Below, piece by piece: positions 35,511-44,931 of a stretch of DNA of 64,000 nt. Position 1 is the first letter of the stretch. Each line of letters starts with the position of its first letter. The translations under genes were made by a program, and so were the position numbers. The notes beneath the pieces are model-generated. The model made no database searches and was not told the DNA's origin. It saw only the letters and a list, made by a program, of their open reading frames with translations. Source of the DNA: Lysinibacillus antri (GTDB lineage: Bacteria > Bacillota > Bacilli > Bacillales_A > Planococcaceae); contig NZ_RYYR01000010.1 of assembly GCF_003977595.1 (NCBI RefSeq), forward strand, positions 1 through 64,000, written 5' to 3'.

Positions 35511-35700
35511 CTATATCGTACTCCTTAATTTAAGATTATTTAATATAATGAAGTATATACTAATGCTGACTTTGTAAAAATAGTCAGAATGATTAAATAG
35601 TATATGGTCAGACTTAAAGATTACTTAAAAAATTGTGCTAAAAACTACTATTGAAACATGGGTGTTAATAAAGTACGTTGAAGAAGGGGTGTATTTAAAT

Positions 35701-36378
35701 ATGAAAATGAATTTCCATAATGAGTGGCAGACAATCCTTGAGGAAGAGTTTGCCAAGCCGTACTTCAAAAAACTAACAGACTTTGTAGCATTGCAATATA
35801 GTACATCAACAGTGTATCCACCAAAAGAAGAAGTCATGAGTGTTTTTCATACAGTGCCCTATAAAAAAGTAAAGGTGGTCGTGTTAGGTCAAGATCCTTA
35901 TCACGGACCAGGACAAGCTCACGGGATGAGTTTTTCTGTCAAAAAAGGAGTTCCACATCCACCGAGCTTACGAAATATTTTTAAAGAACTTTCAACGGAT
36001 ATCGGTTGTAAGGTCCCAAAAGATGGTTATTTAATGAAGTGGGCGGAGCAAGGAGTATTTTTATTAAATACGGTTTTGACTGTTAGACAAGGTGAAGCTA
36101 ATTCCCACAAAGGAGTTGGTTGGGAGCAATTTACAGATACGGTCATTGGAAAGTTAGCAATGCGAGACGAACCAATTGTGTTTGTATTATGGGGAAAACC
36201 TGCTCAAACGAAAAGAGCCATTATTGAAAAAAATGGTGCGCATCATTACATTTTACAAGCACCTCATCCAAGCCCATTAAGTGCCCACCGTGGATTTTTC
36301 GGCAGTAAACCCTTCTCTAAAATAAATGAAAAGTTAGTTGAGTGGGGGAAAGAGCCGATTGATTGGTGTTTGGAATAG
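35701..36378 (+). CDS. ung: Uracil-DNA glycosylase (family 1)
   Basis: Base-excision repair enzyme. Water-activating loop GQDPYHG with Asp65, PPSLRN, and the C-terminal HPSPLSAHRGFFG minor-groove loop. 225 aa, usual length. ATG at 35701 with GAAGGGG upstream; the frame stays open for 22 more codons upstream without a better start. Confidence 0.95.
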   Translation: MKMNFHNEWQTILEEEFAKPYFKKLTDFVALQYSTSTVYPPKEEVMSVFHTVPYKKVKVVVLGQDPYHGPGQAHGMSFSVKKGVPHPPSLRNIFKELSTDIGCKVPKDGYLMKWAEQGVFLLNTVLTVRQGEANSHKGVGWEQFTDTVIGKLAMRDEPIVFVLWGKPAQTKRAIIEKNGAHHYILQAPHPSPLSAHRGFFGSKPFSKINEKLVEWGKEPIDWCLE

Positions 36379-36485
36379 TAGTTATTACCGATAACTACTA
36401 TTCATCCCGCTTAAAACGTGTGAAGTTCACTTACTTTCCACTTTATTGGAATCGTGTTAAATTGATATAGAAAGTCAGGGATTAT

Positions 36486-36668
36486 ATGAAAGTAAATTGT
36501 TTTAAGTGCCAACATTTTCGAGTGACATGGGATCAAAATAACCCTAGAGGATGTGCGGCCTACCAATTCAAATCAAAACAGCTTCCCTCAATGGTCGTAA
36601 AACAATCTTCTGGAATGGATTGCATGCAATTTTCACTTAAAACTACAGAGGAGGCACGAAAAAGATGA
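36486..36668 (+). CDS. Small four-cysteine protein linked to ung
   Basis: 60 aa with cysteines at 5, 8, 23 and 46 (CFKC...RGC...DC), plus the blocks VTWDQNNPRGC and FKSKQLPS. I recall similar small proteins in other phyla. A zinc- or iron-binding knuckle is plausible. It overlaps the ywdI start by 4 bp (ATGA). Function unknown. Confidence 0.75.
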   Translation: MKVNCFKCQHFRVTWDQNNPRGCAAYQFKSKQLPSMVVKQSSGMDCMQFSLKTTEEARKR

Positions 36669-36955
36669 TTTCGTACCAAACGTTAATCAATGAAATCGAA
36701 CAACTTGTAGCAAGTGCAAAAGGTGAGAAAGATGAGCAACAAATACGCGAACAACTAAGTGCAGTTCGTGCATTATGTAATGTGGCGTTATCAAGCAACA
36801 AGCAAACTCAGTCTGGAAGCGTTAGTTATAAAAGCAGCGCAACTCCAGTGAGTAACTCGGTTCAACAGGACAATATTGTAAATAATGTATCATCACTTAA
36901 CGGAGCAAAATTAAAGGAAAACGATGCCAATGGAGAATCGATTTTCGACTTTTAG
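36665..36955 (+). CDS. ywdI: YwdI family protein (DUF5327)
   Basis: 96 aa: an N-terminal helical domain (about 1-45, with ALCNVALS) and a Ser/Asn-rich disordered C-terminus ending SIFDF. Matches the Bacillales YwdI family by position (after ung) and by shape. Function unknown. ATG overlaps the preceding gene's stop; GGAGG is inside that gene. Confidence 0.78.
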   Translation: MISYQTLINEIEQLVASAKGEKDEQQIREQLSAVRALCNVALSSNKQTQSGSVSYKSSATPVSNSVQQDNIVNNVSSLNGAKLKENDANGESIFDF

Positions 36956-37010
36956 AAATTTGCCGTGAATTTTTAGAACAGAATACATAAGAAATGAGGT
37001 AATTTAAATT

Positions 37011-37388
37011 ATGAAAGGTTCAATTATATCCGGTGCTATCCATGGCTTTTTAGCGGTCGCTTTAGGAGCATTTGGTGCCCATGCTTTAAAAAATATACTC
37101 GATGATTACGGTACAGGTATTTGGGATACTGCAGTGCAATATCAAATGTTCCATGCCACTGCTTTACTGTTTATTGGTGTATTAATGAGTTCGAAATTAC
37201 TTGGAGGGGTCAAGCAACTTAAAATTGCCGCGATTTGTATGAATCTAGGTATTTTAATTTTCTCAGGTAGTTTATTTGTTCTAGCAATCTCGGGTATTGG
37301 TATATTAGGTGCTATTACGCCAATTGGGGGAGTATTGTTTTTAACAGGTTGGGTTCTAACAATCGTTGCTGTTTTAAAGCATAAGTAA
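37011..37388 (+). CDS. ywdK: YwdK, DUF423 membrane protein
   Basis: 125 aa with four membrane segments and the family motif GAFGAHAL followed by YQMFHATALL. Function unknown in all bacteria. ATG with GAGGT upstream. Confidence 0.9.
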   Translation: MKGSIISGAIHGFLAVALGAFGAHALKNILDDYGTGIWDTAVQYQMFHATALLFIGVLMSSKLLGGVKQLKIAAICMNLGILIFSGSLFVLAISGIGILGAITPIGGVLFLTGWVLTIVAVLKHK

Positions 37389-37507
37389 AAGTACTTAAAA
37401 ATTGTGAGTAGTTAGATGTAATTCTTTAAATTTCGTAATAGATTGATATAGTAGGTAAACAATCTAACATTAATGAAATATTGGTCGAAATGGAGAGGGG
37501 ATTTCCT

Positions 37508-38686
37508 ATGGATTATTTGTTTTCGGCATTACATAAAAATTATGAAGAAATGGTATCGATTCGCCGGTACTTACATGCTAATCCGGAGCTATCGTTTCAT
37601 GAAGTGCATACACCAGCATATATCGCAAACTATCACCGAGAATTGGGGCTCCAAGTACGTGAAGGAGTAGGTGGAAGAGGGGTAGTGGCTACTTTACGTG
37701 GGGCAAAGCCAGGGAAAACAGTAGCATTACGTGCGGATTTTGATGCTTTGGCGATTCAGGAGCTTAATGATCTCCCATATAAATCAAAAGTAGATGGGGT
37801 TATGCACGCCTGTGGTCATGATGGCCATACAGCGACATTACTTGTCCTAGCGAAGGTTTTAAAAGAGATGCAAGAACAACTTGCGGGAAATGTTGTCTTT
37901 ATCCATCAATTTGCCGAAGAAATTACTCCAGGCGGGGCAAAACCAATGATTGATGATGGCTGTCTAGATGGCGTCGATGTAATCTTTGGAACGCATTTAT
38001 GGGCACCAATGCCTTTAGGAGATGTTGGAGTACGCACTGGTCCGATTATGGCAGCAGCTGATATGTTTGATATTACGATTCATGGTAAAGGTGGTCATGG
38101 CGCAGAACCACACAATTCAGTAGACGCGATTGTCATTGGTTCGCACTTTATGACACAATTACAAACATTGGTTTCAAGACGAGTGGATCCATTAAAATCG
38201 GCAGTTGTAACTGTTGGGCATTTTGAAGCTATCAATCCCTTTAATGTCATTGCTGAGAATGTCGTCATTAAAGGGACGGTTCGTACGTTTGAAGAGAGCG
38301 TGCGTAGTCTTCTTGAGCAGGAAATTGAATTGTTATTGAAATCGGTTTGTGAAGGGGCTCATGCTACGTTCGACTATAAATTTTCAAGAGGGTATCCACC
38401 AGTTGTGAATCATAAAAAGGAAACGCAATTTCTTGCAGATGCAGCTTGCCTTGTACCAGAAGTGCAAAATGTAAAAGAATGTGCGCCGTTTATGATTGGT
38501 GAAGACTTTGCGTATTATTTAGAAAAAGTGCCAGGGACATTCTTTATCACGGGGGCAAAAAATCCAGAGTGGGAAGAAGCTTATCCTCATCATCATGCAC
38601 GATTTAATTTTGACGAACGTGCCATGTTAATCGCAGCAAAAACGATGGGACTTGCAACACTAAAATATTTAAAACATAGCAAATAA
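37508..38686 (+). CDS. M20-family amidohydrolase
   Basis: Metal-dependent N-acyl-amino-acid hydrolase of the YxeP/HipO/AmhX type, 392 aa. Metal-binding HACGHDGHTA, catalytic Glu pair in FAEE, a dimerisation lid domain, and a C-terminal MIGEDFAYY metal residue. ATG at 37508 has GAGAGGGGA upstream; an in-frame TTG at 37481 lacks one. Substrate not predictable. Confidence 0.88.
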   Translation: MDYLFSALHKNYEEMVSIRRYLHANPELSFHEVHTPAYIANYHRELGLQVREGVGGRGVVATLRGAKPGKTVALRADFDALAIQELNDLPYKSKVDGVMHACGHDGHTATLLVLAKVLKEMQEQLAGNVVFIHQFAEEITPGGAKPMIDDGCLDGVDVIFGTHLWAPMPLGDVGVRTGPIMAAADMFDITIHGKGGHGAEPHNSVDAIVIGSHFMTQLQTLVSRRVDPLKSAVVTVGHFEAINPFNVIAENVVIKGTVRTFEESVRSLLEQEIELLLKSVCEGAHATFDYKFSRGYPPVVNHKKETQFLADAACLVPEVQNVKECAPFMIGEDFAYYLEKVPGTFFITGAKNPEWEEAYPHHHARFNFDERAMLIAAKTMGLATLKYLKHSK

Positions 38687-38719
38687 AAACTACTACTATG
38701 ATGATTGGGGGAGTGATTT

Positions 38720-40402
38720 ATGAGTATTGGTGGGAAATTGAGTCTTTCATTTTATTCATTAATTGTTCTTATATGTATTTCAGTTGGTGTAAGTTTTTTT
38801 AATTTGAATACGATTGATAAAAACATGGACGAATTATTAGATAAGCGGCTTGCACAAATGTTAAACATTGAAGAAATGCGTTATTCGTTAGCGATGCAAG
38901 GGTTATTGGCACGTCAAATCGTTATTGATGATTCAAATTCGATAGATAGCTTAATAACATTTAAAGAATTGTTTGATGAAGAATTTGCGACATTAAAAGA
39001 AGCTTCTAAAAGTGATGTCATGAACGGTTACATTTCAGAAGTTGAAGATGTAAGAGCAAGTTACAATTACAATATGGAAACAGCAATTAAAGAGATTCAA
39101 ACAGGGAATACAAGCCGCGCAATAATGATTATCAATGGATCTCTTTCAGAAGATAGCAAAAATCTAACTGGAATTACAGACAAAATGTTTGAATACCAAA
39201 CAAAACAACTTGATCAAATTCACAAGCAATCGGATTCTTCTATGTCCTCAGCAAAAACGATCTCAACTGTCGTATTAATTGCTAGTTTACTAGTAAGTAT
39301 TTATTTAGTGATCTATGTAAAACGCTCAATTACAATACCATTAAGAAATGTTGTAAAGTCAGTTAGCGTTGTTTCAACGGGGAACTTAACGGAAGAAGAT
39401 CTAAAAGTTCGTACAAAAGATGAAATCGGTCAACTTTCACAAGCCTTTAACACAATGAAAGGTAACTTAAAATCATTAATTGTCAATGTTCAATCTAGTA
39501 CGGAACATTTAAGTGCAGCTGCAGAGGAATTATCGGCAAGTACCGAAGAAATAACAGCTTCCACTGAAGACATTGAGCAACGTGTTGGAGCCACTGCTGA
39601 ACAAGCAAAGGTCAGTGCGCAAGCGGCAAATGAAAGTGCTCGTTCCATGGATGAAACGGCTGCTGGTGTACAACGTATTGCTGAATCCACGCAAGTTTTA
39701 CACAATAGTTCAATAGAAGCAAACGATACAGCAACGCATGGGACAACGATTCTTCAACAAGCAGAACGACAAATGGAAACAATTAGTCATTCTACAACAT
39801 TAGTAAATGATCTCGTTCAACGATTAAGTAAACAAACAGAAGAAATTGAAAGCATCTCCAAAGTAATTACAGATATAACGGAACAAACGAATCTATTAGC
39901 ATTAAATGCGGCCATTGAAGCAGCAAGAGCAGGCGAGCATGGAAAAGGATTTGCGGTTGTTGCCGAGGAAGTTCGCAAACTTGCGGAAGAGTCAAAAATG
40001 TCAGCGAGCCAAATTTTTAATCTAACTGTAGAGATCAAATCGGATACGGATAATGTAGAAAAAGCGGTAAGTGAATCCTTAACTACAGTCAATGATGGTG
40101 TGAAAGTGATTGGCGCGGCAGGGGAATCCTTTAAAACGATTGTCCATTCAGTAGAGAAGATGAAAACGCAAATTGAAGAAATTTCCGCGACATCTGAACA
40201 AATTTCGGCAAGTGCTGAACAAGTTTCCGCATCAGTGAATGAAATTTCTAATGGCTCATCGGAATCAGCTAAAGATGTAGAAATGATTGCCGCTGCAATT
40301 GAAGAGCAAGCAGCAACAATGGAACAAGTAAATCATGTAGCTGTGGAGCTTAGTGTTAAAGCCCAAGAGTTACAAAACGAAATACAGAAATTTAAAATTT
40401 AA
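38720..40402 (+). CDS. Methyl-accepting chemotaxis protein
   Basis: 560 aa: membrane segment at about 10-30, a four-helix-bundle ligand domain to about 180, a second membrane segment at about 188-205, HAMP domain, then a long coiled-coil signalling domain. The hairpin tip is [18 protein letters not shown] and [12 protein letters not shown]. Gln/Glu pairs around it are likely methylation sites. GGGGGAG before the ATG. Ligand unknown. Confidence 0.93.
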   Translation: MSIGGKLSLSFYSLIVLICISVGVSFFNLNTIDKNMDELLDKRLAQMLNIEEMRYSLAMQGLLARQIVIDDSNSIDSLITFKELFDEEFATLKEASKSDVMNGYISEVEDVRASYNYNMETAIKEIQTGNTSRAIMIINGSLSEDSKNLTGITDKMFEYQTKQLDQIHKQSDSSMSSAKTISTVVLIASLLVSIYLVIYVKRSITIPLRNVVKSVSVVSTGNLTEEDLKVRTKDEIGQLSQAFNTMKGNLKSLIVNVQSSTEHLSAAAEELSASTEEITASTEDIEQRVGATAEQAKVSAQAANESARSMDETAAGVQRIAESTQVLHNSSIEANDTATHGTTILQQAERQMETISHSTTLVNDLVQRLSKQTEEIESISKVITDITEQTNLLALNAAIEAARAGEHGKGFAVVAEEVRKLAEESKMSASQIFNLTVEIKSDTDNVEKAVSESLTTVNDGVKVIGAAGESFKTIVHSVEKMKTQIEEISATSEQISASAEQVSASVNEISNGSSESAKDVEMIAAAIEEQAATMEQVNHVAVELSVKAQELQNEIQKFKI

Positions 40403-40404
40403 AG

Positions 40405-40440
40405 AAAAGCGGAAGCGGCTCGCCCAGCTCCGAAAACAAC
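40405..40440. repeat. Fragment of the dispersed element (AAAAGCGGAAGCGGCTCG end)
   Basis: This equals, with four differences, the reverse complement of the right arm of the full copy at 19607-19723. It lies directly after the chemotaxis receptor gene. Confidence 0.65.
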
Positions 40441-40441
40441 T

Positions 40442-40482
40442 AAAAAATCCACTTCACCAATTTTAAGTGAAGTGGATTTTTT
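40442..40482. terminator. Bidirectional terminator between mcp and gerQ
   Basis: Perfect 16-bp stem AAAAAATCCACTTCAC/GTGAAGTGGATTTTTT with a 9-nt loop, A-run on one side and T-run on the other. Confidence 0.88.
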
Positions 40483-40484
40483 CA

Positions 40485-40922
40485 TTATCCGGGTAGGCCA
40501 GGTGTTTGAGCGAAATATGCTAATTCTTCATCAAACTCAGCGTAATCAAAGTAAATCATTGGGAATAAGAAGTAATGATTTGTTTGTAATTCACGAATAA
40601 TGGCATGATCTCGACCTGCTTCAACCACAACGCCCCGTACTCTTTTTGTATTTCCTTGTTGGTCGATCCCAGTTGCAGATGGAACTGTAAAATAGAATGT
40701 TCCTGGTTTCCCTCGGTTTAAACGTAAAATATTTTCGATGTATGATTCTTCGCGAAGATTTGGTGCAGTGATATTTCGACCAGGCATGGCGGTAATTTGC
40801 ATGTTACCTCCACCAGTCGCTGGCGGCATCATTTGCTGTCCTGTAAATTGGCTATTCTGATATGTCGGGTATTGCCCTGTAGGATATTGCTGTTGACCCA
40901 TTTGATTCCAATAATAATACAA
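40485..40922 (-). CDS. gerQ: Spore coat protein GerQ
   Basis: 145 aa. Gln/Gly/Pro/Tyr-rich N-terminus, then the conserved C-terminal domain (SYIENILRLNRGK, FYFTVPSA, RDHAIIRELQTNHYFLFPMIY). In Bacillus it is cross-linked into the coat by transglutaminase Tgl and is needed for CwlJ localisation in calcium-dipicolinate germination. TTG start at 40922 with AAAGGATG 6 bp upstream; the open frame upstream to 41012 lies inside the cwlJ remnant. Downstream of broken cwlJ, as in the B. cereus cwlJ-gerQ operon. Confidence 0.9.
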   Translation of the reverse strand: MYYYWNQMGQQQYPTGQYPTYQNSQFTGQQMMPPATGGGNMQITAMPGRNITAPNLREESYIENILRLNRGKPGTFYFTVPSATGIDQQGNTKRVRGVVVEAGRDHAIIRELQTNHYFLFPMIYFDYAEFDEELAYFAQTPGLPG

Positions 40923-40969
40923 TAAAAAACATCCTTTCAAAGAAATTTTACCATTAGGTTTGATGTTGA

Positions 40970-41389
40970 CTAAACAGTTGAACAATCTTGAGTTGTTGAT
41001 GCAAAGAAGCAATGCGATTTAAATCTGCCTACATTCCACTGATTAAACTACTGTGTAAGACAATCTCCAGTTGGCATGAAAAACCGTAAAAATCTTTTAG
41101 CTGGTGGAAAACATTCGCCTTGAATTAATCGCCTTGCGAATGCAAGATTTTCAGGGCGCACCTGCTGATAAAAGTATTCTTTTGGGGTTGCTTCAAAACC
41201 ACCTGAACTTTGATATACCATGTGTTCTAGTGTTTGAACATTTTTAAAGTCGAGGCAGTCTGCAACAACACGGTTAACACCGACATTACCGACCAATAGC
41301 ATCCCTAATTATCCGTCGCCTTCCGCTTCTGCTCACATTAACCGAGCGAGTAAGGAAATTTGCGCTTCATTTGCTGCTACCCTAGCCAA
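40970..41389 (-). pseudogene. cwlJ: cwlJ pseudogene (spore cortex-lytic hydrolase) with three nonsense codons
   Basis: Read in one frame from a TTG at 41389, 8 bp after GAGGAGG, this gives a complete CwlJ-like protein: LLARLM, AEAEGDG, MLLVGNVGVNRV, YFYQQVRPEN and GRFKSHCFF. It is interrupted by TGA (codon 19), TAA (codon 27) and TAG (codon 114, where B. subtilis CwlJ has Trp in GDCPAQW). There are no frameshifts, and the total of 139 codons nearly equals the B. subtilis length of 142. The loss would remove the calcium-dipicolinate-responsive cortex hydrolase unless another copy exists. Confidence 0.88.
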
Positions 41390-41645
41390 ATCACAAACCT
41401 CCTCATTACAATGTATATGCATTGGTTACCATTTAAGAATAATGAAATGATAAAAATTCGCCTATGGGTTTAATTTATGAAACATATTACTTTTAAGTTC
41501 ATATTTTGTATAAAAAAGACAAATTATTAATACAATGAAGTAATAATAGTACGTTTTTCATGTTTCTAGTATTTTGGATGCGGTAGTTAGAGAAAATGGA
41601 TAAGGGGAATCGTTTAATAAGAAAATTACCTTAGGGGTTGGTACG

Positions 41646-41828
41646 ATGCAAATTGGTATATGGATAGGAATTCTCTTCAGTGCGATTATTGCCTTTGTTG
41701 TCGCAAGTTTTTACGAACAACCGTTGCATTGGTATTTATTTGTGTTGATTGTCTTTGTTGGTTTTTTCATTAATACCATTATTTTAATATTGAAAACCAA
41801 GGATGAAGGCGAAAAAAACGAGACGTAG
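41646..41828 (+). CDS. Small membrane protein of unknown function
   Basis: 60 aa, two predicted transmembrane helices (about 4-21 and 28-50) with a charged C-terminus. AGGGG about 11 bp before the ATG. Not recognised. The terminator stem begins inside its last codons. Confidence 0.6.
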   Translation: MQIGIWIGILFSAIIAFVVASFYEQPLHWYLFVLIVFVGFFINTIILILKTKDEGEKNET

Positions 41829-41854
41829 GTGAATTGTCCCTCGTCTCGTTTTTT
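41813..41854. terminator. Bidirectional terminator before hemQ
   Basis: AAAAAACGAGACG/CGTCTCGTTTTTT, 13-bp stem with a 16-nt loop. It serves both the small membrane-protein gene and hemQ. Confidence 0.85.
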
Positions 41855-41864
41855 GTATAGACGT

Positions 41865-42620
41865 TTATTTATTTACTGATAAGAATTTAGTTAGCTTGTC
41901 GTTATCAAGAAGATTTCCAACTAGGAACTCGCCAAATTCACCGTAACGTGCTGATACTTCATCAAAGCGCATTTCGTATACGATTTTTTTGAATTGTAAC
42001 ATATCGTCTGAGAATAATGTTACGCCCCATTCATGGTCATCCAAACCAACAGAACCTGTAATGATTTGTTTAATTTTACCTGCATAGCTACGGCCGATTA
42101 ATCCGTGAGAGTGCATTAATTCACGACGCTCATCCATGGATAGCATATACCAGTTGTCATTTCCTTCGCGGCGTTTGTCCATTGGGTAGAAGCAAACATA
42201 ATTTGTACGAGGAAGCTCTGGGTATAGACGGGCACGTACATGTGGATTTTGATATGGGTCTTCATTTGATTGGCCAGCTAAATAATTCGATAACTCTACT
42301 ACGGATACATATGAGTATGTTGGAACTGTGAAATCAGCAATGGCTAATTTATTGAATTCTGCTTCTAATTCTTGAAGTTCTTCTGGTGTTTCACGAAGAA
42401 TCATTAACATGAAATCAGCTTTTTGTCCGATAATCGAGTAGAAGGCATGAGATCCTGTTTTTGCCACATGTGTTTCGTTTAGTTTTTCTAAGTAATTTAC
42501 AAATTCATCAATGGCATTTGAACGTTCTTCTTGTGATACTAATTTCCAAGAAGTCCAGTCAATTGCGCGGAAATCGTGTAAACAGTACCAACCATCTAGT
42601 GTAATAGCTGCTTCATTCAT
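41865..42620 (-). CDS. hemQ: HemQ/ChdC coproheme decarboxylase
   Basis: Final step of the coproporphyrin-dependent heme pathway of Gram-positives, turning coproheme into protoheme. 251 aa, chlorite-dismutase fold. The catalytic tyrosine region [12 protein letters not shown] and proximal histidine region [15 protein letters not shown] are intact; [12 protein letters not shown] is the family C-terminal block. B. subtilis YwfI is the orthologue. A Fur-box-like palindrome lies upstream. Confidence 0.95.
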   Translation of the reverse strand: MNEAAITLDGWYCLHDFRAIDWTSWKLVSQEERSNAIDEFVNYLEKLNETHVAKTGSHAFYSIIGQKADFMLMILRETPEELQELEAEFNKLAIADFTVPTYSYVSVVELSNYLAGQSNEDPYQNPHVRARLYPELPRTNYVCFYPMDKRREGNDNWYMLSMDERRELMHSHGLIGRSYAGKIKQIITGSVGLDDHEWGVTLFSDDMLQFKKIVYEMRFDEVSARYGEFGEFLVGNLLDNDKLTKFLSVNK

Positions 42621-42640
42621 TTCATAAACACTCCCTTAAT

Positions 42641-42661
42641 TGATAATCATTCACGATTATC
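42641..42661 (-). promoter_or_regulatory. Fur-box-like palindrome upstream of hemQ
   Basis: TGATAATCATTCACGATTATC carries TGATAAT and GATTATC half-sites like overlapping Fur 7-1-7 motifs, about 20 bp before the start codon. Fur control of heme synthesis would be sensible, but the match is looser than at efeO. Confidence 0.5.
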
Positions 42662-42801
42662 TTAGCATAAAATCTAGATAATTCCTTTATCGAACCTTAT
42701 ATTTTGTCGAATTTCACAGATTCGTCATTAGTATGCACTTCTTTTAATCCATTGATAAATCATGTATCCTTGAAGTAATTACTTTTTTGTAGGAGTTAAC
42801 T

Positions 42802-43632
42802 ATGCATCCTTTATTACAACAACCAACTTGGCGCTTTATCGATCAATCTAATACAATGAAAAACCGCTCGCCCCTCGAATCCTTTGCGATGGATGATACT
42901 CTTTGTGAAATCGTCGGGCAGTTGCAATCACCATCAACAATTCGTACATGGGTTCATGATGACACGGTCGTGTTGGGGATCCAAGACCATCGACTTCCTT
43001 TTGTGCAGGAGGGAATGGCGCTATTAAAAGAGCAAGGCTATCATTCCATTGTGCGTAACTCGGGTGGTTTAGCAGTCGTTTTGGATAGCGGTGTTCTTAA
43101 TATGTCTATAATTTTATCTGAACAACTCGAAGCGATTCCAATCAATAGAGGCTATGATGTGATGGTGGCATTCATTCAATTATTGTTCCCGGAAGTAGCA
43201 GATAAAATAGAAGCTTATGAAATTGTCGGTTCCTATTGCCCGGGTTCATATGATTTGAGTATTGATGGCAAGAAGTTTGCGGGGATTTCTCAACGCCGCT
43301 TACGTCAAGGGATTGCTGTCCAAATTTATTTATGTATTGAGGGTAGTGGAGAGAGTCGTGCGAAACTCATAAAAGATTTTTATAGCATTAGTTTAAAAGA
43401 GGTCAAGACGAAATTTGACTACCCACAAATTAATCCATCAGTCATGGCAAGTTTAAGTGAACTATTAAATAAGCCAATTACTGTTTTTGACACAGTCCTT
43501 CGTTTACAAAACCTACTTTATAACTTAGGAGAGCTTGAAATTAATTCATTAATGGAGAAAGAATCTGAATTGTATATGTTCTACTTAAAACGAGTGCTCG
43601 AACGGAATGAAAAAATGTTGAAGAAAAGCTAA
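42802..43632 (+). CDS. lipL: Octanoyl-[GcvH]:protein N-octanoyltransferase LipL
   Basis: Lipoate-assembly amidotransferase moving octanoyl from GcvH to E2 subunits. LplA/LipB-like fold, with nucleophile Cys146 in GSYCPGSYDLSIDGKKFAGISQRR (read in parts) and VRNSGGLAVV as the substrate loop. 276 aa, orthologous to B. subtilis YwfL by position and motif. Confidence 0.92.
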   Translation: MHPLLQQPTWRFIDQSNTMKNRSPLESFAMDDTLCEIVGQLQSPSTIRTWVHDDTVVLGIQDHRLPFVQEGMALLKEQGYHSIVRNSGGLAVVLDSGVLNMSIILSEQLEAIPINRGYDVMVAFIQLLFPEVADKIEAYEIVGSYCPGSYDLSIDGKKFAGISQRRLRQGIAVQIYLCIEGSGESRAKLIKDFYSISLKEVKTKFDYPQINPSVMASLSELLNKPITVFDTVLRLQNLLYNLGELEINSLMEKESELYMFYLKRVLERNEKMLKKS

Positions 43633-43693
43633 GGCTCCTCGTAAAGGCTATGGCACGCTCGAACTCTGTAAATATATACTTTTAACGTAAAAG

Positions 43694-43737
43694 AAAAAAC
43701 GTGCATGTGCTTAATTCGGCACATCCACGTTTTCCTT
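43694..43737 (-). terminator. Terminator of rsfA, partly inside the coding end
   Basis: AAACGTG-x-ATGTGC pairs with GCACAT-x-CACGTTT; the loop contains the stop codon. A-rich plus strand gives a U-tract on the minus transcript. Confidence 0.7.
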
Positions 43738-44382
43738 TTCAATTGCGCCTGTTGTATAGTTGGCTACTAAGTTACCGTTCTTCTCCATTTTAAATACAGG
43801 TGCAACACGTTGTTCATCTTCTTCTAGAGTTACTAATCTACGAGCGCGGTTCATAATTTGAACAAATTGCTCATAATCTTCGCGAATTTCCTTATTCTCT
43901 TGTTCTAGTCGTCTTAATTGAGCCTCTAACTCTTTCACTTTTTCTGTTGCAGTGTTTGCAATATGGCGCCATTTTGTCGCTTCGATATCGTTACCACCTT
44001 GATGTTGCAAGCGTAATAGATAAGCAATGACAATATCTAAATTCAAAGCTGATAATGGAATCGATTTTACCTCTTCATTTGTGCTAGTTGTAGTAGAACC
44101 AGGTAAAAGATAAACAGGTTGAGAGCGGCGTCGACCAGACATGCCTAATACTCGCATTCTCTCTTTTCTTTCTTTCTTTGCTTGTGCTAGCTCTTTTTCA
44201 TATAAACGGCGAACAACGGCATTCCAACGAAAACCACATGCTGCAGCTGTACGATTTAACGCATCACCAGCTTCCTCAAATGCATTTAATTGCGTACTTC
44301 CTTCTTTGACATGGCGAATTACTGCTTCTGCTAATAATTCATCATTTTCTTTTAACCAAGCATCTTGTCTTACTTTGACCAT
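43711..44382 (-). CDS. rsfA: Prespore-specific regulator RsfA
   Basis: 223 aa. N-terminal Myb/SANT-like DNA-binding region (RQDAWLKENDELLAEAVIRHV to GFRWNAVVRRLY, read in parts), then a coiled coil (about 140-185). In B. subtilis RsfA (YwfN) is made under sigma-F and tunes that regulon. Supports a spore-forming host. Confidence 0.9.
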   Translation of the reverse strand: MVKVRQDAWLKENDELLAEAVIRHVKEGSTQLNAFEEAGDALNRTAAACGFRWNAVVRRLYEKELAQAKKERKERMRVLGMSGRRRSQPVYLLPGSTTTSTNEEVKSIPLSALNLDIVIAYLLRLQHQGGNDIEATKWRHIANTATEKVKELEAQLRRLEQENKEIREDYEQFVQIMNRARRLVTLEEDEQRVAPVFKMEKNGNLVANYTTGAIEKENVDVPN

Positions 44383-44701
44383 TGTAAATCCTCCTCTTAA
44401 AATAATAGTAATTTGTTATCTCAAAACTATATTGTCCAAGATGTACCAATTTTATTCACCTATATTTATAGAAAAAAGAAAATATATAAAAGTATGAAGT
44501 TTTGGATTTTTATTAGCAGTTTTTCAAGAGCTTGGCGAGCCACTGTAGCTTTTCTTAAGACCTTTGACGGATATATACGGTTTTTACTTGCTGATGTAGT
44601 TTTGCTACGATAAAATAACATTTGTGTAAAAATGAATACTCAAATAAACTAGATTATAAAACCGTATATACAATATAAAAATAGAAAGGGTTGTTGACTA
44701 A
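44383..44701. other. Spacer holding a repeat fragment
   Basis: 319 bp between divergent rsfA and the DUF1450 gene. Only recognised content is the repeat fragment at 44518-44558; no reading frame with a ribosome binding site was seen. Confidence 0.5.
44518..44558. repeat. Diverged fragment of the dispersed element
   Basis: GAGCTTGGCGAGCCACT...GCTTTTCTTA aligns with the right arm of the element at 19695-19727 with several substitutions. Confidence 0.5.
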
Positions 44702-44926
44702 ATGGCAAACGAATTTAAAGTTTGCGATGAATGTCAGGCCGTTAATTTAAAAACGTTAATTCCGAAATTAAAACAATTAGATCCAGATGCGACGATTGAA
44801 ATTGGCTGTCATTCATACTGTGGTCCAGGCCGTAAAAAGACTTTTACCTTTGTAAATGGTCGACCTGTCAATGCATTAACTGAAGATGAGTTAATGGAAA
44901 AAGTAATAACAAAACTAAAAGGGTAA
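44702..44926 (+). CDS. DUF1450 family protein (YuzB-like)
   Basis: 74 aa. CDEC near the N-terminus and GCHSYCGPG in the middle give a four-cysteine pattern typical of DUF1450, a thioredoxin-like small fold; one of the usual cysteines (GPC) is Gly here. Function unknown. Followed by repeat copy B. Confidence 0.82.
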   Translation: MANEFKVCDECQAVNLKTLIPKLKQLDPDATIEIGCHSYCGPGRKKTFTFVNGRPVNALTEDELMEKVITKLKG

Positions 44927-44931
44927 GTAAT

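Noticed and set aside
35560-35600. CTGACT/AGTCAG hairpin between pdxK and ung
   Set aside because: Short stem without a T-tract and no known operator match; possibly a regulatory site but not supportable.
44413-44613. Plus-strand frame of 66 codons after rsfA
   Set aside because: No ribosome binding site, runs through a decayed repeat fragment, and has no recognisable protein pattern.
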